Assembly (NCBI GenBank): GCA_037953625.1
Contig: CM075655.1
Coordinates: forward strand, 81,371,501 to 81,435,500
DNA length: 64,000 bases
From: Crotalaria pallida
Taxonomy: Eukaryota > Streptophyta > Magnoliopsida > Fabales > Fabaceae
Direction: 5' to 3'
Below the pieces are notes generated by a model. It searched no databases. It saw nothing but the letters and a program-made list of their open reading frames with translations, and was not told the origin of the DNA. Below are positions 24,701-35,354 of this stretch, one piece after another. A program made the position numbers and the translations under genes. Position 1 is the first letter of the stretch, and each line of letters starts with the position of its first letter.

Positions 24701-26579
24701 TCATTTCAATGTTCAATTCAAATTGAAACGAGGAAATCACGTAAAACTCGATGCATTGAACCCAATTATATCATGAAGAAAAGAAAAATATTCCGTAATC
24801 CATATACGTTTTAAACTAAGTATATTATACTAACTAGCAAAGAAGAGACAACCAGTTTATAAGGGGAAAAACTAAGGAACATGCCTAGCAAAAAAAAGGA
24901 CCATCGAAGCTCTGCGAAAACACCATATCGTATCTGTATCTGCCACTCATAATCCTTCAACACACCTACATTCGTATTTTCGGCATATCCCCTTTTTTGC
25001 GAATACCTATCGCATTTACTCAAAAAAAAAAAAAAAAAAAATCCACGATACAGAAGTCTAGTACTCATCAATTACTTTCCTCAAAGCATATTCTCACTAA
25101 TGCAATCTTGTCCATAACAAAATAATTGCACTAATCAGTAAACTTCCACTTTTCCAAACAAGTAGGGAGAGAGAGAAAATGCAAGGGACTCCAATTGCAA
25201 TAATCACAAATGGATGAATTTAATTTCATTTTTTACATATATAAATATGATTGTTTTATTTATTATGTATCACTGTACTGGAATCAAAGGGGAACCTTGG
25301 CCCAATTATTGTTGTTGTTGTTGTGTAACTAGAGGCCACAAATTTGAGTCGTGAAAATAGTCTCTTACATATAACGTTGCCTACTACAGGGAATAGACCC
25401 ACGCCCAAACAGTAAATCTAACCCTTCCCTGGACCCCATGTATTGCGGGAGCTTTATAAATGTTGCATCCATTTGATAAGTTGCCATACCTATAATTTAA
25501 TCCATTTAAAAAAAAAATCATATTGACATATATCATAGCATATTGAATATCATATTTACTTATCATATCGTAACGGATAACCAATGTCTGCTTGTCAGCT
25601 GGTCGAGGTAGACGGGGTTTGGGTGCTTTAGGCATGTCATACGATCCTAGGATTCGAGTACATTAAAACATTATTGGAAGGGTTCCTGCTTAGACCTCTG
25701 ACCGTAACCCGAGATATCGGTCTCTTACCTATTAGGTGGGAGACGCTCGAAACGGAAAAAAAAATCTCATCATAACGGATACCACATGATATCATATCAT
25801 CTATTATACTAGACAGCATCCATGCAAAATAGGACCACATCAAGGGAAACATTAATATAATGAATGCAAATCACATCACAAAAAGCATGAATTAAAATCC
25901 AAAATCCCATGAAGCATATAACGATGACTAAAGACCCAATTTGATCCCAGAAAAAAATAAAGTCCCAAAATAGTCATTGAAAACTTTTGTTTATGGGACA
26001 ATGTGGTCCCTGAAAAAGTGAAGTCGCCAAATAGTCCCTTAAGTTTTCTTCCATGGGACAAACTAGTCCCCAAAAAACTCGAAGTCCGAACTTCCGGGAA
26101 TTAAAAATCCACATCAAGGGAAACATAAATATAATGATAGCAAATCACATCACAAAAAGCATGAATTAAAATCCAAAATCCCTTGAAGCATATAAGAATA
26201 AACAACACAAGATAACATAAAGAAACAACTTAGAAGTTAGAACACAAAAAACATGAATGAGAATGATATACCTCCATTTATCCTTGGTCTTACAACCAGA
26301 AGCGAGATAATCCACAAGATCCTTCTTAGTAAGTGGTTCAGCAGCAACAACAGCAGCGTCTTCAGTGGGAGGACTTGCACCAACAATCACGCTCCGTCTA
26401 CACGCGGCGGTGGCAGCAGCAGCAACAACACCAACCCTATTGGAAAAACCAAGAGAGGTGGTTTTCCTAACATTATTAACAACAACATTGGACACATCGA
26501 ACTTGTGTCGCGGCGCTGCTGCTGCTATCTCATTGCGGACACCGTATGAACACGGTGCAGCTCTGGATATCACAACCAT
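18793..26579 (-). CDS. GSH1: Glutamate-cysteine ligase (gamma-glutamylcysteine synthetase), plastid, 15 exons
   Basis: It catalyses the first, rate-limiting step of glutathione synthesis: ATP-dependent joining of glutamate and cysteine in plastids. Exons (minus): 26579..26272, 24460..24310, 24151..24044, 23560..23468, 22713..22630, 22461..22393, 22307..22237, 22146..22078, 21576..21483, 21138..21049, 20956..20876, 20614..20522, 19888..19808, 19734..19665, 18881..18793. They total 1551 nt, or 516 residues plus TGA, close to the usual plant length. All splice sites are GT-AG. Residues 1 to about 70 are an Ala/Arg/Val-rich transit peptide; the mature part begins around [20 protein letters not shown]. 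Visible family blocks are [91 protein letters not shown] and the C-terminus VFEELLY. Cys180 and Cys400 (the conserved redox pair) are present. Of the second pair, Cys343 is present but its partner position 358 is Ser. Confidence 0.96.
21237..21401. mobile_element. MITE in GSH1 intron 9
   Basis: The left end AGCAATGCTAGCAACACACT is matched by GGTTTGCTAGCATTTCTT at the right end, sharing the inverted core AATGCTAGCAA. The interior is non-coding and AT-rich. Confidence 0.55.
23654..23783 (+). mobile_element. tRNA-derived SINE in GSH1 intron 3
   Basis: A box A region (AGCTTGAGTGGTAGAGCTG) and box B (GGGTTCAAACC) are visible, followed by a C-rich tract and the 3' end TTGCCTATACA. It is flanked by AAGTGCTAAAATTT (23640-23653) and AAGTGTTAAAATTT (23784-23797), a 14-bp target-site duplication with one mismatch. 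The 3' end is shared with the SINE at 2911-3040. Confidence 0.8.
25300..25465 (-). mobile_element. Au-type SINE, degraded, in GSH1 intron 1
   Basis: On the minus strand it reads AAAGCTCCCGCAATACATGG, GGTCCAGGGAAGGGT, GTGGGTCTATTCCCTGTAG, a diverged GAGACTATTTTCACGACTC segment, then ACACAACAACAACAACAA. This order is that of the body and tail of the widespread plant Au SINE. The promoter half is missing or too decayed to place. Confidence 0.65.
25835..26194. repeat. 86-bp direct duplication flanking a 188-bp segment, GSH1 intron 1
   Basis: The stretch starting CCACATCAAGGGAAACAT and ending GAAGCATATA occurs at 25835-25920 and 26109-26194 with a few changes. The segment between (25921-26108) has repeated AGTCCC-type words in both orientations (GACCCAATTTGATCCC, GGGACAAACTAGTCCC) and may be a MITE remnant. 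Confidence 0.75.
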
Positions 26580-26906
26580 GGTGTTGTGCTTCCTCTGGTT
26601 TTTGCTCTGAATCCAAGAAATTTGAGATTAGAAGAAATTAGTTATAATGATAGCATTAATAAATTAATTAATGATAAATAATAATCATGACGGGAATGAA
26701 AGCAAAGTAAATTAGAAAGGGATTACCGAGAGTGTGTGAAGAGAATTAGGGTTGTGGATTTTGGATGAGAATGAAGGAAAAGAAAAAAAGAAGAAAGCAG
26801 AGGAAAAGGCAGAGGAAGAAGAAGAGGAACTGAAAATTGGAAAGGAACTTGGTGAGGGAGAATGTTGAGAAAGGGAATTTATGTATTTATTATCTTCGAA
26901 AAGTTA
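26580..26906 (-). promoter_or_regulatory. GSH1 5' leader and proximal promoter, with a candidate leader intron
   Basis: The minus strand downstream of a CT-rich stretch (26760-26870) is a likely transcribed leader. A candidate intron with donor CTCG|GTAATC at 26726 and acceptor GATTCAG at 26607 (120 nt) would lie in the 5' UTR. A Stowaway-like MITE borders the region at 26907. Start site and intron use are not proven. Confidence 0.4.
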
Positions 26907-27185
26907 CTCCATCTCTGTCATATTCAATGTATTTAATGTTGTTTTAGGTTTTCACTTTGTTCCGTAAGTTTTATTGTTTTATAAATTCAATGAATAATTA
27001 ATGTTATTTTTTCGAACACACTCTTGTTTATTACTCCTTCTTTCTCACTTTTAATATATTTCTATCTATTCAATAATGATTATATAGGGGTATTATAATC
27101 AAAATCAACAAATTCTTACATTATTTAATCATTTCTTAAAACTCATGCATAACCTTAAAACATACTACATATGAAACGGAGGGAA
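26907..27185. mobile_element. Stowaway-like MITE (decayed)
   Basis: The ends CTCCATCTCTGTC and GAAACGGAGGGAA are flanked by TA on both sides. The CTCCCTCYG-type end with TA target site indicates the Tc1/mariner-Stowaway group. Confidence 0.55.
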
Positions 27186-27382
27186 TATCTTGATTTATAA
27201 ATTGAACATAGATTAAAAAATAAGTAAATATACTTAAAAATTATAAAATAAGTAAATATAATAAAAGAGAGAATAATAATAAATATATGAAAATTATATT
27301 GAAAAAAAATAGAAAAATGGATGATAAAAAATGATATAATAAATAAAAGTATATTTGAAAAAAATATTATAAATAAGTAGTA

Positions 27383-27676
27383 TTCCCTCCGGTTCTTATT
27401 ATAGGGCATACTTAACCGAATTACACATACCAAGGAAAGTGATTGGTTTTATGAATTCTAAGAGAATATATTGTAACATTACAATTTTATCCCTCAACTT
27501 TTCTTGGAAAATTCAAACTCATTAATGAACAACAAAAAATACATAGATAGTCAAAGCATTTAATAAGGGTAAAAAAGAGAAAACGCAATAAATGATGTAT
27601 AGGAAATATAAAGTGACTTATAATTAGGACCAACAAAATCTTCTAGAATATGTCCTATATATAAGATCGGAGGGAG
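27383..27676. mobile_element. Stowaway-like MITE
   Basis: The ends are TTCCCTCCGGTTCTTATTAT and ATAAGATCGGAGGGAG, with TA at 27381-27382 and 27677-27678. Non-coding. Confidence 0.75.
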
Positions 27677-27760
27677 TATTAAGTTTCTAAACTAATACTA
27701 TAACTTATGGAATAAAATGATTAAGTGCACGTAACTATGGAGTAAGGGAATATCGGAGTA

Positions 27761-28028
27761 TTCCCTCCGGTCTTTATTGTAAAAAAAATAACCGAAATTA
27801 CACATATTAAAAAAAATTAGTTAAATATATTTAATTTTCTCAAAATCATAAAAACTATTGTTACTTTAAGAAAGTTGCATTGAGAAGAAAAAAATTTAAA
27901 TGAAATTACTATTTTTTAGAAACATTTTAGGAATGATTGTATTGAGAATAAAAAGTTAGTTAATTTTTTCTTATATTAGAGAAAAAAAAAACATGTTTGA
28001 ATTTTCTTATATTAGAAATAAGAGGGAG
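27761..28028. mobile_element. Stowaway-like MITE
   Basis: The left end is TTCCCTCCGGTCTTTATTGT and the right end is TTAGAAATAAGAGGGAG, flanked by TA on both sides. The interior GTTGCATTGAGAA motifs also occur in the element at 28944. Confidence 0.7.
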
Positions 28029-28164
28029 TATTATTTATTAAAAAAAATATTATATTTTCACTTTATTTATTTATTTTGGATACTTACACCGTTAAGTGGG
28101 GGTGTAGTAAAGTGTTGGAGAAACCAAAATCAGAACAGTGTAAGTGTTGATTACTATGTGATCC

Positions 28165-28166
<2 letters not shown>

Positions 28167-28201
<35 letters not shown>
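28167..28201. repeat. Poly-T run
   Basis: About 35 T in a row lie between two copies of ATGTGATCCACTTT (28156-28169 and 28215-28228). It may be the tail of a retroposed piece with its target-site duplication. No body was identified. Confidence 0.7.
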
Positions 28202-28204
<3 letters not shown>

Positions 28205-28943
28205 ATGAAAGAAGCTATGTGATCCACTTTGAACACCTCATTGCTGACATTGCACCATTTTCTTTTTTTTTTTCTTTTTTTAAAATAAAATTCCAACAAC
28301 ATTTTCTTGCCCAAATTGGTTTTGGATTCCGTTTTTAAATTTGAGTATGATATCACATGATGACTACCATAGAAATTATTTATTTTAACCAAGCTATCCA
28401 TTCATCTAGTGCTAGGGTGCATTTCAAAAAACAAAAATATATTGTTAGGGACTTGGGGTGAATGATTACCACTCTCAACAATATAACTTTATAATCAGCT
28501 CCTTTAGCATATCTTAATTTATTTTTAATTTGATTTTTCTGACTTATATATGTGATTCATAAGATAAACAAAATTTAAAATTTAAGTTTTTATGTAAAAA
28601 TAATATACTTAATGATAAGGAATGATATTTTATTTTTATAATTCAATTTTTTTTTATATTTGTTTATCTTGAATATAGATGCATATGTAAACATAATTAT
28701 TTTATGAGTGGTTCAACTGTTTTATGATTGTACTAATACCTTTTAATTTTAGACTCGGATCAATGATATTTTGGATTTATTTTGAGTATTCAAACTAATC
28801 CGCTCAGCATCAAATTTTAATTAAATACTATTAACACCTATATCTTCCTACATGGTTAAAGTATATTGCATAATTGTCAAAATAAGTATATAAATATATA
28901 CATTCTTAAGTGATTAAGCATGATTATGAGATGTTAAGTTATA

Positions 28944-29226
28944 TTTCCTCCAGCTCGAATTATAAGCAAAACTAACTAATTTTACGCTTATTAAGGAGGT
29001 TAGTTGATTGTATTTAATTTTCTCAAATTTATAAAAGAATAGAGGTATTTTAAGAAAGTTGCATTGAGAATGAAACAAAAATTAAATAAGATAACAATTT
29101 TCTAGAGATGTTTTTGGAAAGTAACATTGGGAATGAAATAAAATTTAAGAAAGTTGGTTAATTTTGCTTATATTTTAAACCAAGAGAGGTATGTTTTTTG
29201 TTGCTTATATTTCGAGTCGGAGGAAG
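28944..29226. mobile_element. Stowaway-like MITE
   Basis: The ends TTTCCTCCAGCTCGAATTAT and ATTTCGAGTCGGAGGAAG are flanked by TA on both sides. Confidence 0.7.
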
Positions 29227-29343
29227 TATATTATACGAACTTGGGAAACTAGATTTTGGATTAATTCGGTAAAACCAATTTATAGCTGTGAGTTATGAGC
29301 ATGTAGCTGAAAGTTTATTGTCGTGAGCTTTGAAACTATCTAG

Positions 29344-29909
29344 TAAGGGTGCTTGTGGTCAGGTCTGGTTCGACTTTGAGACAAAAAGCCACCTGATTCG
29401 ATCATAAAATATACATGCGATTCGATTTTCTTCGACGATCCAATTAAATCATCAAATCCAATACCATCCACACAAAAAAAAAATGTGATTCCGCTTCAGT
29501 TCGGTCCGGTTTTAATTTAATTAAAACTTTTATGTTATTTTTATAAAAATTAATTATTTGGTCATAAACATACTTTTTTTCTATAAGTCATAAACATATA
29601 TACATGAAAGTAACTATCATTGTTGTTGGCATTTCTAATTAGCACAAACTGCGATATCATTGTCTATATGTGTAGTGTGTGCGTGAATATTAAGCTCAAT
29701 CTAGTGTGTTTTATGTGTATATATTTATAACCAACAGTCCAATTTGGTCCTAATCGGTTTTTAGAACTAAAACCAAAAATCAAAATGAACCAATTGGTTT
29801 TTCAATAATCAGTCCAAAAACATCCAAACATATTCAGTTTTTTTTTTTTCGGTTTTCGATTTTTTTATCACGGTTTTTCTTTTTATCGGTTTGGATTTGA
29901 ACACCCCTA
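29344..29909. mobile_element. Non-autonomous hAT element with exact 8-bp TSD
   Basis: The ends are TAAGGGTG and CACCCCTA. CTATCTAG is repeated exactly at 29336-29343 and 29910-29917. Subterminal GGTTTNGATT-type words recur in both orientations. No transposase. Confidence 0.85.
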
Positions 29910-29917
29910 CTATCTAG

Positions 29918-31044
29918 GAGATGTGAACTTATAGTTGGGTGCTTATAGAATTTTAGCTAACTATTTAAAATATAGTTGTTCGGCAAAACTAATTGTGCAA
30001 ATAACTTAAAGTTATTAAATGATAAAAAATGACATGTAATATTATTTTATTTATATTTGTTATTTTAATTTATTCCTTTTTTTTATTAATAATATAAAAA
30101 TTATTAAATTACGATTAATTAAATTATTTTTTCTTTTATTAAATATGTAGATAAAAAAATTTAATTAATCAGTGAAGTATTTTAAAATGGTTTTCTTAAC
30201 CTCAACCCTTAGGGCTGAGGATAAGCACCCCAAAGTGATTAAAATGCTTTTACAATTATTAATTTACAATTAATAACAAATTAAATACACATTTAATTAA
30301 AATTAAATTGTCATCAATTAGATTAGCTAGGGTAATTAATGTAATTTTAAAAAGTGTTGGAATGTATAATTGGTACATGAATTAGTGAAAGTTATTGTAG
30401 TTTCTTGAAAACTACTTTCAAGTAGCTTTCTGAAAATTAGTTTTCAAAAGGTGCAAGCTCCTTTTGTAATTTGTGTTCACCGAATGAGATTAGTAGTTTA
30501 TTAATTGAATCTAAAAGTTACTAACTAGCTAAAAAGCTCATAGCTAAGCATACCGAACAAAACCTATAGCCGTGAATTTGTAGCATATAACTATGAATGT
30601 AGCGGAAAACTGATAGATGTGGAACTAACTTATTGAATTAGCCGTGGAACTAGTTAAAATTTGTTAAATGACTTAAAAGAATATATAATATTTATTTGTT
30701 TTTATTTAATGTAATTTATTAAAAAAACCAAAGGGCAAAAACGACACATTATTTAAAGGAAGCTCTTAAATATTTTGAAATATAAGCTAACTTTTAAAAG
30801 TTATAAGTTCTTTTTTTAAATGTTACAAACTCATCTTGGTTTTTGTTCATCGAAAAGCTTTACTAACTTATTGACCTAATAAAAAAAAATTACAAGCCAC
30901 AAAAAAAAATCATGTTATCAAACAATGAATTTATTGTTTTTCATGTAGGATGCTATAATGTTTAATAGATGTTTAGTGGGGAGAGAATCTATTGTTGCTA
31001 AACCTTTCACATGGCAGAATAGGTTTCCTATACTATTCATGAAG
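29918..31044. other. AT-rich intergenic sequence
   Basis: I see no gene. Near 30192-30225 the sequence TTCTTAACCTCAACCCTTAG with GGCTGAGGATAAG resembles one end of the MITE at 34417-34581. Confidence 0.4.
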
Positions 31045-31555
31045 AGTTTAGGAATATAAACCCCATTTTTTTTTAAATTATCCTTACATTCTTCAAACTC
31101 TAAATCCTAAACCAAACCCCAACATCATCACCATTCACCACTACCACCAAACCCAAACCCCAAGCGCAACGTCTTCATTTTTCTCACCACTTTCACATGA
31201 AACCGATGACATCGTCAAGCTCCCTCTTTTCCCTTTCACACTCGTTCTCTTCCCAGGTGCAATCTTCCCTCTCTTCGGGACCAATCCCTAACTACCGATT
31301 CAAGTGATGTGAATGGAGGATAGACCATCTTCTACTGTGAAGGACATGAGCCTTAACAGCTTGGCCAGCAAGGTGAAGACTTATATGAAATACGTTATTC
31401 GGTTATTGAACCGATGAGGTGGGAAATCGGAGAAAGTTGGTTATTTTTGAGCAAGAATATGTTCCCAACATCGTTTTCATCCCTCGTTAAGAGCACTTTT
31501 GAGGGCGCTCGATAGAGCACCTTCGTTGGGACAAGGAAGTTTATATTCCTAAACT
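31045..31555. mobile_element. Element with inverted ends carrying a captured gene fragment
   Basis: AGTTTAGGAATATAAAC at 31045-31061 is exactly inverted as GTTTATATTCCTAAACT at 31539-31555. Between them the base composition changes to that of a coding gene and a Lon-domain fragment is present (31172-31291). This is the layout of a Pack-type transposon. The similarity of the flanks beyond the 17-bp arms is weaker, and no target-site duplication was found. Confidence 0.5.
31172..31291 (+). pseudogene. Fragment of a Lon substrate-binding-domain protein
   Basis: The frame ending at TAA (31289-31291) reads DDIVKLPLFPFTLVLFPGAI followed by FPLF. ELPLFPLPLVLFPGA(I/T)LPL is the start of the Lon N-terminal domain in plant LON-domain proteins. 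Similarity stops at FPLF and the frame ends nine bases later. The parent gene is not in the window, and the piece lies between inverted repeats, so capture by a transposon is likely. No promoter or start codon in a good context was seen. Confidence 0.55.
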
Positions 31556-32187
31556 TATTCTTGAAACACAATAAGAAATAAGGAAATTTTTGGCAAAGTG
31601 TAAAAAAAAAACAAAAAATTGATCATTTATACTCCTTGTTAAAAGGAAACATATTATGAGGTTGAAGTTTGGATAATAACAAACAATTATAAGTATAATA
31701 AATGAAGAAGTTTGGAATGTTTTTTTGAAGCCACTTCTTTTGTTTTCTGTATTTTTCCTAGCTTATAATCGCTAACGAGATTATTTCTTCTTTTTTTGTG
31801 TTGTGAGATTTGAAAACCAAGTTCATTATTATCCTCATTCTAGTACCATGATAACAACCTCAGGTGCTATCATGGCAAACTCAAAGGCTAACCAAAGATA
31901 AAGGAGGTCAAGAGAATAAAAACACTTGAAAATTGAAGAAATTGAAGGATTTATCTTACAAGGTACCCTTAGGAAGACACATGCTCTTAATAAAGACACT
32001 TATCCTTCTGAAATAAAGGTCATAACCAAGACTACAAAGTGGACCACAAAATTGAGGAGAAAATGGCAAGAGTAAATTGCCATGAAGTAGAATAAAGCAT
32101 GTGTTTAATAGGAGTTACAATAGTCATCAATATAATTAATGATTTGTAACTTTCTCATCATTATTCTTAATTCATCATCATAAGCAT

Positions 32188-32405
32188 TTTTTTAAAAAAA
32201 AATAAGACAAACAATTTTATTAAGGTGGCAAAGGAGCAAAAAAAATTGCTGCCAAGACCACCAAAAGAAAACAAATGTTAATACAAAAGTGACCACCCAC
32301 ACACACAGAAAAACGAAAACCAAGCACCTACAGAGAATAACCACCTACACCCACAGCTATGAAACCAGCACCTACTCCCAACAACTAATAATCCTATAGA
32401 GAACT
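32188..32405 (-). mobile_element. Truncated non-LTR retroposon (LINE 3' end or SINE)
   Basis: TCATCATAAGCAT is repeated exactly at 32175-32187 and 32406-32418 (13 bp). On the minus strand the 218-bp insert ends in ...TAATAAAATTGTTTGTC, a T-rich stretch and a short A tail. It has no ORF. The exact duplication indicates recent target-primed insertion of a 5'-truncated copy. Confidence 0.72.
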
Positions 32406-32706
32406 TCATCATAAGCATCTTTTCTCCATCATCAAGAGGCAATTCAGCCAAGCCTATGGAGAATGAAGAGAAGACAACATCATCATGACATGAATGACAA
32501 TAACTCCTTGCTAGTTACTATTTAACGTGGAATTAAGTGCTGGTCTACCTATTGAAAAGATCTTGTGCCTACTCCAACTTCAGCCATCAAATGAAAAGTT
32601 TTCCATACCTGTAAGGAGTGCAATGGACTCAAGAAATACGTTGACTTTGTCATGCCTCTTTAGTTTATTCTTTTTGATAGTTACAAAAGTGTTCAATACT
32701 GAATTA

Positions 32707-33010
32707 CTCTTTCTGGTCTCAAATATAAGCAAATAAAAACATCTTATTAGTGATATTAAATATAAGCAAAACTTAATTAATTCTTTATTTTCAATACAAT
32801 CATTCCTGAAATATCGCAGTAAATTGGTTGTATCATTTGATTTTTGTTTCAATATCAATGCATATTTCCTAAAGTAGTTTTTTTTATGAATTCGAGAAAG
32901 TTAAATGCACTCAACTAATTTCTTTCTTTTTTTTTTTAAATGGACTCAACTAACTTCTTTAATAGATGTGAAGTTAGTTTTTTTTTGCTTATATATTAGA
33001 CCGGAGGGAG
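32707..33010. mobile_element. Stowaway-like MITE
   Basis: The left end CTCTTTCTGGTCTCAAATAT and right end ATATTAGACCGGAGGGAG are flanked by TA. An inner second copy of AAATATAAGC suggests that the left arm was duplicated. Confidence 0.6.
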
Positions 33011-34140
33011 TAAGACTCATCATCAATTACCAAATTTTGGTTCCCAAAATAATGAATTAACAAAAACTTTTTAAATAAGAGTTAACTCAAAAGCCTTTTT
33101 CATTAAAAATATTACTTGTTTACATAAAAGTCCGAGTGTATTTTCCCAAAATCCCAAGTTGCACTTAGAGCAAGATCCTCCTAACTCTATCCTTATGAAA
33201 AAGGACTCGGATAACATGACGTCATCTTGGCTGTCGCTTCTACGTTACTCCAGCATGGAGTACTCTTGGTTATGTCCATCGTCAGTAGGGTAGTCAGCTT
33301 CAAAACCTACCACACATTAAGGTAGATGAGAGTAAGTCACTTGTCATATCATGCAAGCAGATAAGTCACTCAGCTATATATGCATGCACATCTCACATTT
33401 CAACATCCTTCTTTATCATTCAATACATCCATAAAATCACACTATGGAAATAAGCAATCATAAGAAGTGTTCCCACCACCGTGTATACAATCCCACCGGG
33501 ACGTATATTGAGAACCACTCACCGCAATCTTAAAATGAATAAGTCGGTCATGAAATTATTGTCCACCAATAATTCTCATAACTCATCATTTCCCAATAAG
33601 GTCTACCAGACCAATGATTGCATCTTAACCCCGCTTCTCACCATAGTCACTCAATCACCGTGCATGATGCATAATACATTAGTTAATCTCTTTTACTCAT
33701 CTTAATCTTTCATTTTATTTCATAATTAAAATACCATTAATAATTAAAGTTATAATAAACATTATTCAAGTTTAATATATTAGTTTAATCAGATTTGGGT
33801 CTGAACAATCGATTGTCCTAACCCGATAACCGATTATCCAATGTTAACTTTTATTTTCAATTTGTAGACAGGCCCGATAATCGATTGTCCTTACCTTGAT
33901 AATCAATTATCACCATAACCTAAGACCAAAATTCATTCATTTCACTTCAATAACCAAGGTTAACTCTTAACAACAATTATACAACGTATCTAACATGATT
34001 CTAAGCTGGATACAAGAATTATTTCAACTGAATTACAAACACTTATTATCAAATTCATATTCGATTCCCTTAAGCATGAAACTCTCTTTAATTTCAGCAT
34101 ATTATCCAAAGCATTAACACTATCATAAGTCCATATAAAC

Positions 34141-35094
34141 ACTAGTATTTGCAATTAGGGTGAGTGGGCGGGCTTTGCCTCCGCCCACAAATGACCAGCA
34201 AATTTTGCAGGCAGGCATTAAAAATTTTAGGGCAAAAAATTCAGGCGCCCTAAATGTATGTGGGCAGGGCAGGCGGCCCGCATTTATTTAAAAAAAAAAA
34301 AAAAAAAAAAACAGTCATAGCCCAAAGAACACATATCATTCGGATATTGATTTTTAATATCAATATCCCAAAAAAATCCTTAATACCATTAATCCCAAAT
34401 AATTAATTAAAGGAATTTCTTAACCTCACCCCTTAAGGCTGAGAATAAGAGGTTTTATAAAACATTTTTGCATTGAAAACTTAAACATTTAATACTTGAA
34501 ACTTAGTAAATTTATATTTCCAATATTTTTTTTCTTTTTTTTAACCTCTTATCCCCAGCCCTAAGGGCTGAAGTTAAGCAAACCCTTAATTAAATGATGT
34601 AAAAAAATATCAAAAATAGGAAAAAAAAGGTGAACAAAGACAATTCGCGGATGCACAATTGAAAATGCATGAGTTTGTTTTAATGTTCATATTGATTACT
34701 TGAATGATTCCAAGTAATTGGTTTGGTGTTTATAACATAAGCTATGCAGAACATATATGGTTTTAATTCCTAACTGCATTGAACATTCATGGTAATGAAG
34801 TGCTGTAGGCACATCTGTAGCAAGTGGTGATTTGCATTACGTATACTAATGCATTGGTGTGTGTAATAGGTGGTTTTAATATATGTACATTAACTGATAT
34901 CAGAGGAATTTTAAGTTTATTTTTTTTAACAATCAAAATGAGTCAACAAATAAAAAAATTAGTATTTTTTTTAAATTCTCTTTTGCGGGCCGCCTGAAAA
35001 TAAAAAATGGGCCTAAAATTTGTGTCATACGCACAAAAAATTGCGGACAAACGGGCAGGGCCCGCAGGTATGCGCTCTAATTGCCAATACTAAT
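34141..35094. mobile_element. Large non-autonomous TIR element, hAT-like
   Basis: The ends ACTAGTATTTGCAATTAG (34141-34158) and CTAATTGCCAATACTAAT (35077-35094) are inverted with two mismatches. GGGCGGGC/GCCCGC-rich subterminal segments lie at both ends. There is a poly-A run near 34290-34310. A smaller MITE sits inside (34417-34581). No transposase ORF. Confidence 0.55.
34417..34581. mobile_element. Nested MITE
   Basis: The ends TTCTTAACCTCACCCCTTA and TAAGGGCTGAAGTTAAGCAA are inverted. Both carry the inner phrase GGCTGAG-ATAAGAGG or its complement. Confidence 0.6.
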
Positions 35095-35354
35095 AAACAC
35101 ATTCAATTCAATTATCCAGTTAGCTTGTCACTCATTCTAAACTCCTTAGCAAAGACCATGGATTGCCTTGACCTCATTACCAAGCAATCTTGTCATGGCA
35201 ACTAACACAATATTCAAGCATAATTAAACTCTCAATCTATCAATCATTAATCCTAGTGATATGAATGAAATCTCTTATACCTTTTATCACACTGGATAGA
35301 CTCTAAATCACTTTAAACTACAAATTAAAGGACAGTAATAACAACAACTGCAGC

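Larger units (their letters stand above)
33020..35354. other. Relic of LTR-retrotransposon sequence, interrupted by other elements
   Basis: This has no ORF of note. The base composition and phrases such as CCACACATTAAGGTAGATGA and CACCGTGCATGATGCAT resemble chromovirus LTRs. Two palindrome pairs with core ATCGAT (33807-33833 and 33872-33899) show the spacing seen in the LTRs further on. It is interrupted by the element at 34141-35094 and ends where the G1 LTR starts. Assignment is tentative. Confidence 0.35.

Noticed and set aside
28084..28401. Lys-rich minus-strand ORF with RKKRKW and KKKKKKKKKK
   Set aside because: It is the translation of poly-A/T tracts and has no protein-like composition otherwise.
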